Positions 1-8,934 of a stretch of DNA of 10,709 nt are shown piece after piece (the first letter of the stretch is position 1; each line of letters starts with the position of its first letter). Below the pieces are notes generated by a model. It was not told where the DNA came from and ran no database searches. It saw only the letters and a program-made list of their open reading frames with translations. This DNA comes from CAZQEZ01 sp964592475 (GTDB lineage Bacteria > Bacteroidota > Bacteroidia > Cytophagales > Cyclobacteriaceae). A program made the position numbers and the translations under genes. The stretch is taken from assembly GCA_964592475.1 (NCBI GenBank), contig CAZQEZ010000135.1:1-10709 (forward strand), given 5' to 3'.

Positions 1-139
1 AATAACAAAAAATAAATTAAAATTCAACTATCCACACAATTTCACATAGAACCAATTATATCGGCCGGAATAGTGAACAACAATTGGGCAATTGAACAGA
101 AACTTATCATGTTTCACCATTCACCCAAACACCCATAAT

Positions 140-2428
140 TTAAAATGGATAGCCAATGCCTATATTGTAGACAATATCATCAAAGCCGATTTCGTCAAAA
201 TACCAGCGATTGCCTCGCTCCAGAAATGGTTGACGCAAAGGCACTCCTAAATCAAGGCGCAGTACCAGAAAATCAATGTCCAGCCTGATACCAAAACCAG
301 TACCCACTGCCAGTTCATTGCTAAAATCACTGAAATCGAAATTTGCCCCTGGTTTTTCTCCCGAATTATCCAGCAACCAAATGTTGCCGGCATCTAAAAA
401 CAGGGCGCCTTTAATAAATCCGTAAATAGGAAAACGATACTCAACATTGCCCTCCAGCTTGATATCACCCGATTGATCGTAAAACCCGGCAGAGGAATCG
501 GGATGAAAAGTGCCGGGGCCCAGTGAACGAGCCGGATAAGCCCTGATGCTATTGGTACCTCCTATAAAAAATTGCTTGGTAAAAGGTAAAGTATTGCTAT
601 TGCCATAAGGAATTCCCAAGCCTACGAAAAGCCGAAATGCCAGTTCAGAGGTGCGGTCAATTTGGTAGTAATACCGTGTATCAAATAAAAAACGGCTATA
701 TTGGGAATAAGCTGTGCCAAAGATTTCGTAGGGTTCTTCTGTAGTTGCTTCTTCTTCCCGAAAAGATGATTGCAACAAATGCATCAGGTTGCCGGATAAG
801 TCCACCAATCCGTTAAAGTAATACCCATGCCTATTCTCTTCTTTCCTACGCCGATTTAAAGTAAATGAATAACTGGTGCTAAGAATAAATCTTTCTTCAA
901 AACTTTGTTGCAGGAAAGTACTGCGTTCTTTTCTTCTCTCAAACATATCAGTTGTATTGCTGAGGGTAAATAGACCAATGTCGATAATACTTAACTCATG
1001 TCGCTTGCTTTCGGTTTCGTTCCATAAGTACCCCATTGAAGCATTAAAATTGTTTAATTCAAAAAAAGAAACCCGGTTCAGCCGACGGTAAGCCAGCTTA
1101 AACCTTGTTTTGGGTACAAAGTTGCTAGAAGTGTTTCGAATATTAAAGGGTGTGATAAATCGTGGAATATAAAGATTGGTTTCAATCCCCACCTCATAAC
1201 TATTGAAACTTACTGTATCGGCTCTTTGCGAAAACTGGGTTTCGAATCCCCCGGTAAGATTAAGCTCAAAAAGCTCGGCGCCACCCAGGAAGTTTTTATT
1301 CTGAAAAGTAGCGCTCAAATTGGGTCCTACATAGTCATTTGATTTAGAAACAGCCTGTAGTTCAAAGCGTATGGATTTTCTTTTGGCCGGCATCAATTGA
1401 ATGATAGTTTTTAAGCTACCAACCGCTCCTTTACTTTCATCTTCTTCAAATTTGATATTTACAAATTGAAAGACATTCAGATTAATTAATCGCTGTAGCG
1501 TTTTTTGATGAGAATCATTGCTGTAAATACTATCCGGGTGCAAAAAGATAGCATCAATGATCACTCTGGGATCAAATATTTCATTGCTGGTACTAATATA
1601 TTGGTATTTATTTATCATGAGCGTGTCCTGAGGCACACGCTCATCTTCCTCAAAATCATAGCCTGGCTTAATTATTACTTGTGAGAGCTCATATTTTCGG
1701 GTTGCTTTATCAGGAATATTTTCTTTCAACCTTATATAAATATCCAGTAATCGCCCGGCTACCGTGGTATCCACTTCAAAAATAATAAATTCCGGAGAGA
1801 AAAAATAGTAACCTCTATCACGCAAGTAATTACTGATCCTTTCACGTTCTTGTTTCACTACCTGAAGTTCGTATTGATCTCCCTCCTCAATTTCACTTAC
1901 TTGACACGCATTGTGGATGTATCCCGTAATCATATTAGTAGAATCGGGAAAGATCAAAGAATCTACCCGGTAAGGGCTACTTACCTGAGCCAGGTAATTT
2001 ACGGAAGCAGTATTTTTTTTATCAATTATTTCATAATTTACTTCAGCACCAAAAAAGCCTTTGTTGAATAAAATACTTCTTAAATTATAAGTGGTGGACC
2101 TGGGATTTACCTCTTCCAACAACACCGGCTCTGTGGCAATATTGCGGTTGATCCAGCCGTCAATTCCTTTGTCATTGGCAGTATCACGGGTAATGTTGTG
2201 TAGCCATACCGCCGGTCGCATGCCAAAGATAGCATTATTGGGATCAGGCCGTATGGCTGCCAACATCTCGTTTTTTAAATCACCTTGGTTTGGGATATTC
2301 TCGTCTGTTTGAAATTTCACTTCGGCACCTGTATATAATTTTGTGCCGGGAGGCAACTTTTTTGTACCCGTACATCCGGCCAGCTCTATAATAAAAATAA
2401 AGAATATTAAAAAAGTTCTTGAATCCAT
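140..2428 (-). CDS. tamL: TamL: lipoprotein-type TamA/BamA-family (Omp85) outer membrane assembly protein
   Basis: This is the outer-membrane half of a translocation and assembly module, expected to help insert or export outer-membrane and surface proteins together with TamB. Seen: a short hydrophobic signal (residues 6-16) ending in the lipobox L16-A17-G18-C19, so Cys19 should be lipidated. That N-terminal lipoprotein signal is the mark of the Bacteroidota variant called TamL. Residues of about 30-340 look like POTRA-type periplasmic domains. About 345-762 is rich in alternating beta-barrel strands and carries the Omp85 loop-6 motif as GGTNSIRAYPARSLGPG, with the key Arg at 629 (I-R-A-Y instead of V-R-G-F/Y). 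The protein ends in aromatic Phe after G-Y-P, a normal beta-signal. The gene starts 5 bases after the tamB stop, so the two are almost certainly cotranscribed. Its 762 residues fit the family. The exact client proteins are unknown. Confidence 0.93.
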   Translation of the reverse strand: MDSRTFLIFFIFIIELAGCTGTKKLPPGTKLYTGAEVKFQTDENIPNQGDLKNEMLAAIRPDPNNAIFGMRPAVWLHNITRDTANDKGIDGWINRNIATEPVLLEEVNPRSTTYNLRSILFNKGFFGAEVNYEIIDKKNTASVNYLAQVSSPYRVDSLIFPDSTNMITGYIHNACQVSEIEEGDQYELQVVKQERERISNYLRDRGYYFFSPEFIIFEVDTTVAGRLLDIYIRLKENIPDKATRKYELSQVIIKPGYDFEEDERVPQDTLMINKYQYISTSNEIFDPRVIIDAIFLHPDSIYSNDSHQKTLQRLINLNVFQFVNIKFEEDESKGAVGSLKTIIQLMPAKRKSIRFELQAVSKSNDYVGPNLSATFQNKNFLGGAELFELNLTGGFETQFSQRADTVSFNSYEVGIETNLYIPRFITPFNIRNTSSNFVPKTRFKLAYRRLNRVSFFELNNFNASMGYLWNETESKRHELSIIDIGLFTLSNTTDMFERRKERSTFLQQSFEERFILSTSYSFTLNRRRKEENRHGYYFNGLVDLSGNLMHLLQSSFREEEATTEEPYEIFGTAYSQYSRFLFDTRYYYQIDRTSELAFRLFVGLGIPYGNSNTLPFTKQFFIGGTNSIRAYPARSLGPGTFHPDSSAGFYDQSGDIKLEGNVEYRFPIYGFIKGALFLDAGNIWLLDNSGEKPGANFDFSDFSNELAVGTGFGIRLDIDFLVLRLDLGVPLRQPFLERGNRWYFDEIGFDDIVYNIGIGYPF

Positions 2429-2433
2429 AGTTG

Positions 2434-5400
2434 CTATTCTTCTTCCTCCAATTCTTCCGGCTTCGTAAATAGATTGCTAAAACGATTGTAATCCCGTTGA
2501 AAAATTATACCTGTTCCTGTTTCAATAATATATGCTTCATTTAAAGCTTCATAATCATCACGTCTGAAAAATTCCAGCCTCAGTCTGCCATCTTCGGTTA
2601 GTAAGTATTCAATCAATATATCGCCAAGATAATCACTAAAGTTGGTTTGCTGAGTTTGTGCACCTTGCTGTGTTCCCTGTAATTCTAAATTACCCCCAAC
2701 TTTTACCCTTAGTCTATCATTTAACAAATTTTTTGACAAAGCTACCTCCAATTGAGTTCGGCCTACCAGGCTGCCTTCTCCTTCCTGGTCTTCATACGAT
2801 TCCAGATCGAATGAAAGGTCAACTCCTTTTATATTGGCAGAAAGGTTGTTGAGCTGCTGTGTAAGAAAACTACTTACACTGGATCTGGCCGAGCCGGCAA
2901 TGCCTCCCCCGCCACCCGCAAAAGGATCGTTTTCTAAGAACCTTTGCAATACCAGCAATGAAAATACTTGCTTGTTCAATTCGTTTTCCTGGGTTACTAC
3001 CTGTGATTGTAAATAATTACTCAGGTTAGTAGCTAATTCTCCGGTAGTTCCCGGTGGCACTTCCAGGTCAAAAGTTATTAGCGGACTCATTAGTTCTCCC
3101 TGCATATTAAGGAGTACCGAAACAGGCACTTTTTCGGTGCCGCTTGTCGCCACGGCCTTTGGTGGATTTACTTCAACCGTATAGGCAGCCGTAATATTTA
3201 TATTGGCATCCAGTGGATTACCGGTCCATTGTATGGTACTACCCTCCTGTAAATCAAAACTTCGACGAATTATATCATAAAAAGTTAACTGGTATTTTCC
3301 ATCCTGAATTTCATAAATTCCGGTAAGGTTGATATTGCCCAATGGATCAATGGCAAGCGATAAGTCAGATGAAGCAGCCGTGACCGTGAGGAAATCACCG
3401 GCCACATTGTCAATTACAACCTTTAATTGTACACCCGGCTCAATTTCTATATTAGCATTTAAATCCATGCCTGTAAATTTTGAAGTTGCGGTATCAATCT
3501 CCTGATTTTGAGCCCTGGCTATTATTTCGCTTACTGCCTCCTGCACATCTATAAATCTCACGATTCCCTCGTATTCAGCAGCTACCACATCTCCCTTGGG
3601 TACTATGTAGATAAGGTTAGTTTCCTCCTGTACATTCACACTCATATCAACTACGGGTGTAGTCATATTCCCAGTTACCTGAATATCACTATCAATTACC
3701 ACCAAACCGTAGTAGAGAGCATCTTCGGTTTTTTCCGAATTAAGAGCGGTAAAATCATTGGTACTAATATTCAGATCGAACCTCAAATTCTGGTAATTGG
3801 TAGTGAAAACCGTACCATCAATGGTAGCCACATTATTATTCACATCCGTAACTTCAAATTGGTTAATTACAATACCCTCGTTTGTAAATTGCAGGGTTTC
3901 ATTGTCTATGGTAAATTGAGAACCTAAATTGTCTACCACGAAATTGGCTTTTTTGAAATCCAGCCCACCGTCAATATCCAGCTGCGGCATGGTACCACCC
4001 ACGTATATTTGCCCTTCCAGGCCACCGGAAAGGTCAGACAGTACCCCTTGCAAGGGGCCACGGAGAGTTTCCAGGTTCAGGTTGTTCATGTTGAGCGTAA
4101 GGTTCAGCACTGTATTGCCATCCTCACTGCCAATATCGCCTACCACTTCCAAGTCATTCCCATTTCCTTCAAGCATTACTTCCAGGTCAATCTGATTGCT
4201 CGCTTCACTGGAAGCCATAATATTTAAGGTGCCAAGCCGACTGTTTAATACAGCCAGGCTATCAATGGTGATATCTGAAGTAAAAAACTGGTCATCCGGG
4301 TTCAAACCTAAATTAAATACACCATTGGTGGTACCTCGCAACACTTCTGAATCTGCCTCAAGCAACGCCGTTAATGTTCGCAAATTAAAGTTTTTTATCC
4401 CGGCTACCAATGTTGAATCAGCGCCGTCCATTTTAGTAGTAAATTCCAATTCTTTTTGATCCCGGTGCAGCCTGAAATTTTGAATAAAAAGAGGACGATC
4501 GCCAATTAATATAGATGCATCTCCCGGTAGCTGCCATTTGTTATAATTGAGTAATATCTGGCTGGTATCTGGCTTAAACTGAAATCCGTTTTCCACACTG
4601 GCAAATTCACCACCCAGGGTATATTGTGTTTTTCTATCTTCATTAGTTATCTGAAAGCGGCTTTCAATTACATTGTCTGCCACTTGCCCTACAATGGCAA
4701 AATTTTCTATTTTATATTGACCTAAACCGATTCTGGCGACACTCATGGCATAATTTAGCTGAGTGGTGTCCGAATTTACAAAAAAAGTAAGCGTATCTAT
4801 TCCTATACCGCCAAATTCTGCTTCGGGTATCAGAATGTTGATATTTAATTCACCAGCGGTGCTATTAAAATCACCTTCAATAGAACCGGGTACAAATTCA
4901 TTGAGTGAGGGTACCAGTACTTCGGTAAGCAATTCCGGGTTTTTTAAATCAATATTGAACTCAAAGTTTTGGTTTTGGATCGGAGCATCTATATCCGGAT
5001 CTTGCAAATCGTAATATTGGTTGATGTGGCTTTTGAGTGCAGGCGCCAAATCGGCCAGATTAATTGTTCCCTTGAATTCCGCATCAAAAAAATCAGAATT
5101 TATCGATAAGTCAGAACTTTCTTCTTCGGTAAAAGATATAAAAACTAAAGAATCCATCCGGTAACTTTTACCTTCTTTTACTACTATTACATCGCGAATG
5201 CCTACATCGCCATTCAAATTGTTAAGGCTTACACCAGTCAGGTTTGACACGAAATTACCCGATACTACTATGTTGTCCTGAGAAAAATTGAGTGCCTGCA
5301 GGTCAGCGCCTTTGAGATCGAGACTAAAATCATACAAAAGATCTTCCGGGTTCAGGCTTGCCGTCCCATCAAAATCAAAATGCAGGTTATCGTCCTTGTA

Positions 5401-7461
5401 ATTAATATCCCCATTAAATACCTGCTGAGCCAATTTTCCTTCTAAATTCAAATCTTCATATTGATACTGGTTAAAGCCTATGCTATCCAACTGTACCTGG
5501 AAACTGGCTACCAATTGTTCCAAGTCAAAATTTTCGCCTTCTGCTGAGATGTTGCCAGTCACCTGACCAAAAAGGCTGTCATTTTCCAGTATATGTCCCA
5601 ACTCCAATTGATTGATGGTAGCCTCTACCTGAAATTGCTCACCGGGTGAGGTAGATGCATCCATCTGTATATTTCCCTGGCTGGTACTCAGTTGTACATC
5701 GGCCTCTAAATTTTCCCTGCGGCCTCGAATTTCACTGTTGAGCGTTATTTCGCCGGGCAGATCGAAAGCCACAGTATCGGATAAAACCAGCTTACGCAGA
5801 TCACTCTCACTGGTGGTGAGACTTTGTTCAATGTCTGCATAAATGTTTTCGGGATTCATCACGTTTCCCACCACTCCTTCAACAAATAGCCGGGTATCAT
5901 TTAAAGTACGAGCAAACAAACGGTTGATCTGCATGCGTTGTACCGAACCGCTCATTACCGCATCAAAGTCAACCGTAAAAGGTAAAATGCCCGGGTTGGG
6001 TAGCATGCTGGCAAAATCGGGTATAATGTAATTGAGATCACGACTGCTGAGCCTGGAATCCCGCAGGTTGATATCCATTTGTAATTGTTTGATGTCGCTG
6101 ATCTGTTCCAACGAAGGATATTGAAGTTCAATACTTCGTTTTATTTCACTATTAGGGGTGGCAAATACAAAATCGGTGATACCGGCTGCTGTACTATCCA
6201 TGCTGACCATGCCTGAAAGCTCCTGCAATTCAAACCCGCTTTGCTCTTTAAAAGAAAATTCGGCTATCCCGGCTTCCAGCTTTATGCCATGGTACATAAT
6301 TTGGCGCAAAGCCAGGTCAATATCCGTTACTACCAGGTGGTCAAAATCAATACTGCCCGGATTATACTCCTCATTATAATCAATATAGGTAAATTGGTTA
6401 TTATTCAAATCTGCTTTATTGGCAGTCACACGCCAGGCCGCCTGGTCCTTTTCGTCATCTTCAACTTTGCTAACAGTATCTGCTGCTATTTCGGCAATTC
6501 TCAGTGAGTCGGCAGTGGTAAGTGCTTTTTTGTAGTAGGTATAGCTGCTGTTTTCCAGCAAAAGATTGTTAATAGCCGCCACTTGTTTTGCCAGGCTAAA
6601 TTCCTGGGCATCTACTTCTATTCTGCCTATGTCAAACACCATTTCCTGCTGGTAAATACTATCATTGAGTTTGAAAAGCACATTATCCAATGAAATCTGT
6701 TGAATGACCAGTTCGAATGATGTAGTATCTTCCTCCACCAGCGTATCCGGAGGAGTATACTGAGTCATGGTATAATAGCCTTCGGAATTTTCCAGGTTCA
6801 GTTTGTTTATCTGAAAATTCATATGCTGAAGATCTGATTCTCCCAGGTCAACATCAAGCCTACCCACCAGGTATTGCATGTAAGTGCCTCCAATGGAATC
6901 CTGGAAATTGAAGCGTATATCCTCCAGTACAACATCATCTATTGAAAATGTCCAATTACTTTGGTTTTGGCTGGTATCTGCCTTGGCAAGTTCTTCCTGT
7001 GCCTGGGTTGTATCACTTTGTGCAAATGAATCAGCGATAAATTGAAAATTGAAGGTGGAATCAGGCCCCGACTTTATCAGGTTAGCCCTGGTTTCATACA
7101 ACCCCAATTCATCAACATTGATTTCACTGGAAAGCAGGGCTATCATATCAATATTTATATTCAGCTTACCCAGGTAAACCAAAGTGTCCTGTAGCTGATC
7201 TTCAATGTAAAGGCCTTTCACTACCAGGTTGGTAGGAATGGTAAGATAGATCGCATCCAATTCTACCTTTGTATTGGTTTTCTTTTCCAGGAAGTTTTCT
7301 GCCCGTTGCGATAGGTACTCTTGTACTCTTGGTATTTGAATAGCTGCAAAAATCACCAGCACCAAAGTGAATATCGATACTATGATGTAAGCAAGAATCC
7401 TGAGAAACTTCAGACTATATTTTTTAAATTTGTTGATGGCTAAAAAATTTTGAATTGACAT
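2434..7461 (-). CDS. tamB: TamB (DUF490/AsmA-like) translocation and assembly module protein
   Basis: This is a giant periplasm-spanning protein that is thought to link the inner membrane to the TamA/TamL barrel and to act in outer-membrane protein or lipid transport. Seen: a basic N-terminus (K11, K13, K14, K18, R21) followed by one signal-anchor helix at about 22-41, giving N-in/C-out topology. Next comes an AsmA-like start (about 45-140), then more than 1000 residues of repeated beta-strand-rich segments, as expected for the hydrophobic-groove beta-taco fold. The conserved TamB C-terminal domain lies at about 1200-1640, including YEIQDGKYQLTFYDIIRRSF near 1383, a Gly-rich turn near 1515 and a run of LEV/LRVKVGG-type strands. 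The tail is acidic (EELEEEE). At 1675 residues it is longer than enterobacterial TamB (about 1260) but normal for Bacteroidota. It is the first gene of the tamB-tamL operon. The ATG at 7461 is the only start that keeps the charged cap and the anchor. Confidence 0.94.
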   Translation of the reverse strand: MSIQNFLAINKFKKYSLKFLRILAYIIVSIFTLVLVIFAAIQIPRVQEYLSQRAENFLEKKTNTKVELDAIYLTIPTNLVVKGLYIEDQLQDTLVYLGKLNINIDMIALLSSEINVDELGLYETRANLIKSGPDSTFNFQFIADSFAQSDTTQAQEELAKADTSQNQSNWTFSIDDVVLEDIRFNFQDSIGGTYMQYLVGRLDVDLGESDLQHMNFQINKLNLENSEGYYTMTQYTPPDTLVEEDTTSFELVIQQISLDNVLFKLNDSIYQQEMVFDIGRIEVDAQEFSLAKQVAAINNLLLENSSYTYYKKALTTADSLRIAEIAADTVSKVEDDEKDQAAWRVTANKADLNNNQFTYIDYNEEYNPGSIDFDHLVVTDIDLALRQIMYHGIKLEAGIAEFSFKEQSGFELQELSGMVSMDSTAAGITDFVFATPNSEIKRSIELQYPSLEQISDIKQLQMDINLRDSRLSSRDLNYIIPDFASMLPNPGILPFTVDFDAVMSGSVQRMQINRLFARTLNDTRLFVEGVVGNVMNPENIYADIEQSLTTSESDLRKLVLSDTVAFDLPGEITLNSEIRGRRENLEADVQLSTSQGNIQMDASTSPGEQFQVEATINQLELGHILENDSLFGQVTGNISAEGENFDLEQLVASFQVQLDSIGFNQYQYEDLNLEGKLAQQVFNGDINYKDDNLHFDFDGTASLNPEDLLYDFSLDLKGADLQALNFSQDNIVVSGNFVSNLTGVSLNNLNGDVGIRDVIVVKEGKSYRMDSLVFISFTEEESSDLSINSDFFDAEFKGTINLADLAPALKSHINQYYDLQDPDIDAPIQNQNFEFNIDLKNPELLTEVLVPSLNEFVPGSIEGDFNSTAGELNINILIPEAEFGGIGIDTLTFFVNSDTTQLNYAMSVARIGLGQYKIENFAIVGQVADNVIESRFQITNEDRKTQYTLGGEFASVENGFQFKPDTSQILLNYNKWQLPGDASILIGDRPLFIQNFRLHRDQKELEFTTKMDGADSTLVAGIKNFNLRTLTALLEADSEVLRGTTNGVFNLGLNPDDQFFTSDITIDSLAVLNSRLGTLNIMASSEASNQIDLEVMLEGNGNDLEVVGDIGSEDGNTVLNLTLNMNNLNLETLRGPLQGVLSDLSGGLEGQIYVGGTMPQLDIDGGLDFKKANFVVDNLGSQFTIDNETLQFTNEGIVINQFEVTDVNNNVATIDGTVFTTNYQNLRFDLNISTNDFTALNSEKTEDALYYGLVVIDSDIQVTGNMTTPVVDMSVNVQEETNLIYIVPKGDVVAAEYEGIVRFIDVQEAVSEIIARAQNQEIDTATSKFTGMDLNANIEIEPGVQLKVVIDNVAGDFLTVTAASSDLSLAIDPLGNINLTGIYEIQDGKYQLTFYDIIRRSFDLQEGSTIQWTGNPLDANINITAAYTVEVNPPKAVATSGTEKVPVSVLLNMQGELMSPLITFDLEVPPGTTGELATNLSNYLQSQVVTQENELNKQVFSLLVLQRFLENDPFAGGGGGIAGSARSSVSSFLTQQLNNLSANIKGVDLSFDLESYEDQEGEGSLVGRTQLEVALSKNLLNDRLRVKVGGNLELQGTQQGAQTQQTNFSDYLGDILIEYLLTEDGRLRLEFFRRDDYEALNEAYIIETGTGIIFQRDYNRFSNLFTKPEELEEEE

Positions 7462-7500
7462 TAAAAAGTACTCTATTTAAACCACAAAGGTCTGATAATG

Positions 7501-7527
7501 TTGTGAAGCCTATTTTTTATAATTTTA
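7501..7527 (+). promoter_or_regulatory. Candidate promoter for the beta-helix gene in the divergent intergenic region
   Basis: The 95-base gap between the divergent tamB and beta-helix genes holds TTG at 7501-7503 and TAATTTTA at 7520-7527. The second matches the Bacteroidota -7 consensus TAnnTTTG in all but the last base, and the 16-base spacer is slightly short. Initiation would fall near 7533, giving a leader of about 24 bases before the ATG at 7557. For tamB on the other strand the best -7 candidate is GACCTTTG (complement of 7485-7492), with no visible -33 partner. Both are weak matches. Confidence 0.3.
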
Positions 7528-7556
7528 CACGAATAAAAATTAAATATTTTGAAATA

Positions 7557-8783
7557 ATGAAGCATGCACTTTTTTTTCTATTGTTAATTTCCGTCAATTC
7601 TTTAGCTCAGCCTATTTATTTTCATAGTAATGGAAACTTGCAGGCAACTATTGACTCTGCACCCGGTAATGCGGAAATTATCTGTGATATAAATGATACA
7701 ATATTAATTTCAGCAACTATTGTTGTAAATAAGCCATTGACAATCAGGGGGTTGCAAGCCACTTTGCCGGATAGCATCGGCAATATGCCTTTGTTGCAAA
7801 CAAATTCTGAGGGTTTTGTTTTTACTGAATTCATCCTGCATGGCAATGCCCAAACCGTTAGCCAGGAAAACCGGGCACCACTACTGGTGGTGGCTGCCGG
7901 TGATTTTAAATTGGAAAATGGCAAGTTTTTCAACAGCTCAAAAGAGGGTGTTTCCATTGAAGCTGATGAACATGATGTGGTTGGTGGCGTGGTAAGAGAT
8001 ATTTACGGCAAAGGTGTGATGCGCGACCTGGTTTCACTCAATGGTGGCTACCAGGGAAAGAAGGTTAGAAATGTGCTGGTAGAAAATATTCGTTGCGACT
8101 CATGTGTGCTGCGGGGAGCCGTGGAAGTCAGTAATGGTACAGATAATATAACAGTGCGAAAAGTATATGCCAGCAAAAGTGCTTACGCGGTAGATGTGCA
8201 GGATCACCGGAAAGAATTTCAGGTCAATCACAACATTGTTATAGAGGATGTTTATGCCGTAGACTGTATTATGGGATTACGCAACGCCAACGCTGACTAT
8301 GGCCACAGTAATCTGACAGTAAGAAACATTACTGCCGAAAGATGTGACTGGCCCATCGACCTCTCGCATACCAGCCAGGTAACTTTGGAAAATGTGACAA
8401 TTATGGATCATAATTCAGACAAAAACCCGCCGGTAAAAATTGAAAATTGCCATGGTGTTTCCATTGGAAATGTAAAAATAAAAAATACAGGATTTGCCGG
8501 TGCGGCGGTGGAAATAATCAATAGTAGTGAGATGCTGATTGATGGCCTAATTTTGCAGGGTAATAATGCGGATTTAAAACATGCAATAACTTACGAAGTG
8601 AATGACGAAGGAGATTACCAAGGACTAATCATCAACAATATAATTAATCCGGAAAATGGTCCTGGAATTTTGCTTGATGCATCGGATGAGAAAGGGAAAC
8701 TGACAGGCGTAAGGATCAGCAACAGCCTGGTGAATGTAGAAAACAAAGCAGGTTTTGAAGGTGTGGAGATAAAGTCAAATTGA
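7557..8783 (+). CDS. Secreted right-handed parallel beta-helix protein of unknown substrate
   Basis: The protein is 408 residues from the ATG at 7557. The frame is open upstream to a TTG at 7455, but only the 7557 start puts a signal peptide at the N-terminus: K2, a hydrophobic run at 4-13 and a probable cleavage after A17 (S-L-A/Q). After about 45 residues that resemble the N-terminal cap of pectate-lyase-superfamily proteins, the sequence becomes short repeating strands of the form N-(I/L/V)-x-(V/I)-x-(N/D)-(V/I), for example LVENIRC, VRKVYAS, IEDVYAV, VRNITAE, LENVTIM, IGNVKIK, IDGLILQ and INNIINP. Spacing is about 20-25 residues, typical of coils in a right-handed beta-helix. I see no clear catalytic lyase or hydrolase motif and no obvious T9SS C-terminal sorting domain, so periplasmic or Sec-secreted location is inferred. 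The hip locus begins directly downstream in the same direction, but its own promoter suggests it is a separate unit. Confidence 0.82.
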   Translation: MKHALFFLLLISVNSLAQPIYFHSNGNLQATIDSAPGNAEIICDINDTILISATIVVNKPLTIRGLQATLPDSIGNMPLLQTNSEGFVFTEFILHGNAQTVSQENRAPLLVVAAGDFKLENGKFFNSSKEGVSIEADEHDVVGGVVRDIYGKGVMRDLVSLNGGYQGKKVRNVLVENIRCDSCVLRGAVEVSNGTDNITVRKVYASKSAYAVDVQDHRKEFQVNHNIVIEDVYAVDCIMGLRNANADYGHSNLTVRNITAERCDWPIDLSHTSQVTLENVTIMDHNSDKNPPVKIENCHGVSIGNVKIKNTGFAGAAVEIINSSEMLIDGLILQGNNADLKHAITYEVNDEGDYQGLIINNIINPENGPGILLDASDEKGKLTGVRISNSLVNVENKAGFEGVEIKSN

Positions 8784-8789
8784 TTTATT

Positions 8790-8807
8790 GCTGCTATAGC
8801 GGTAAAT
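8790..8807 (+). promoter_or_regulatory. Operator-like repeat O1 of the hip locus
   Basis: GCTGCTATAGCGGTAAAT is the first of three near-identical 18-base elements upstream of hipB. It is centred on the perfect dyad GCTATAGC, with an imperfectly symmetric flank (C-T on the left, G-G on the right). It begins 6 bases after the stop codon of the beta-helix gene and about 150 bases before hipB. A role as HipB binding site is inferred from its repetition and position. Confidence 0.6.
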
Positions 8808-8862
8808 TACAGTGGATACACTTTATTATAACAACTGGATGTTTAAATAAAATATAAATTAT

Positions 8863-8880
8863 ACTGCTAAAGCGGTAAAT
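8863..8880 (+). promoter_or_regulatory. Operator-like repeat O2 of the hip locus
   Basis: ACTGCTAAAGCGGTAAAT matches O1 at 16 of 18 positions and starts 73 bases after it, close to seven helical turns. The dyad ACYGCT-nn-AGCRGT is visible, broken at the two central A residues and one inner pair. It lies about 24 bases upstream of the -33 element of the hip promoter, where a bound repressor could cooperate with one at O3. Confidence 0.6.
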
Positions 8881-8903
8881 ATTGTACGTTTATATTCAAG
8901 GAC

Positions 8904-8934
8904 TTGCATTTAAAGTTACAAATATTTATTTTTG
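8904..8934 (+). promoter_or_regulatory. hip operon promoter (Bacteroidota-type), predicted leaderless
   Basis: TTG at 8904-8906 and TATTTTTG at 8927-8934 are separated by 20 bases. The second matches the Bacteroidota primary-sigma -7 consensus TAnnTTTG at every fixed position, and the spacing is within the normal range. Initiation a few bases after the -7 box would fall at about 8939-8942, on the hipB ATG at 8940. The last base of the -7 box is also the first base of operator O3, so repressor and polymerase would exclude each other. Confidence 0.6.

Noticed and set aside
79..92. CAATTGGGCAATTG as a terminator hairpin after tamL
   Set aside because: The stem would be five A+T-rich pairs around a four-base loop with no following T run in either direction, too weak to call a terminator.
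1..139. Coding end or RNA gene at the left edge
   Set aside because: No open frame, tRNA-like fold or conserved motif is visible; the stretch appears to be ordinary intergenic sequence.
3508..3927. 139-codon open frame opposite tamB, and other plus-strand frames across 876-6507
   Set aside because: They lie antisense to intact, well-supported coding sequence, have low-complexity translations without recognisable domains, and look like chance frames.
7455..7556. Upstream TTG start that would add 34 residues to the beta-helix protein
   Set aside because: It would overlap the tamB start codon and bury the signal peptide internally. The ATG at 7557 puts the signal peptide at the N-terminus.
7622..7957. 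111-codon minus-strand open frame inside the beta-helix gene
   Set aside because: It is antisense to a convincing secreted protein and shows no domain, promoter or start signal of its own.
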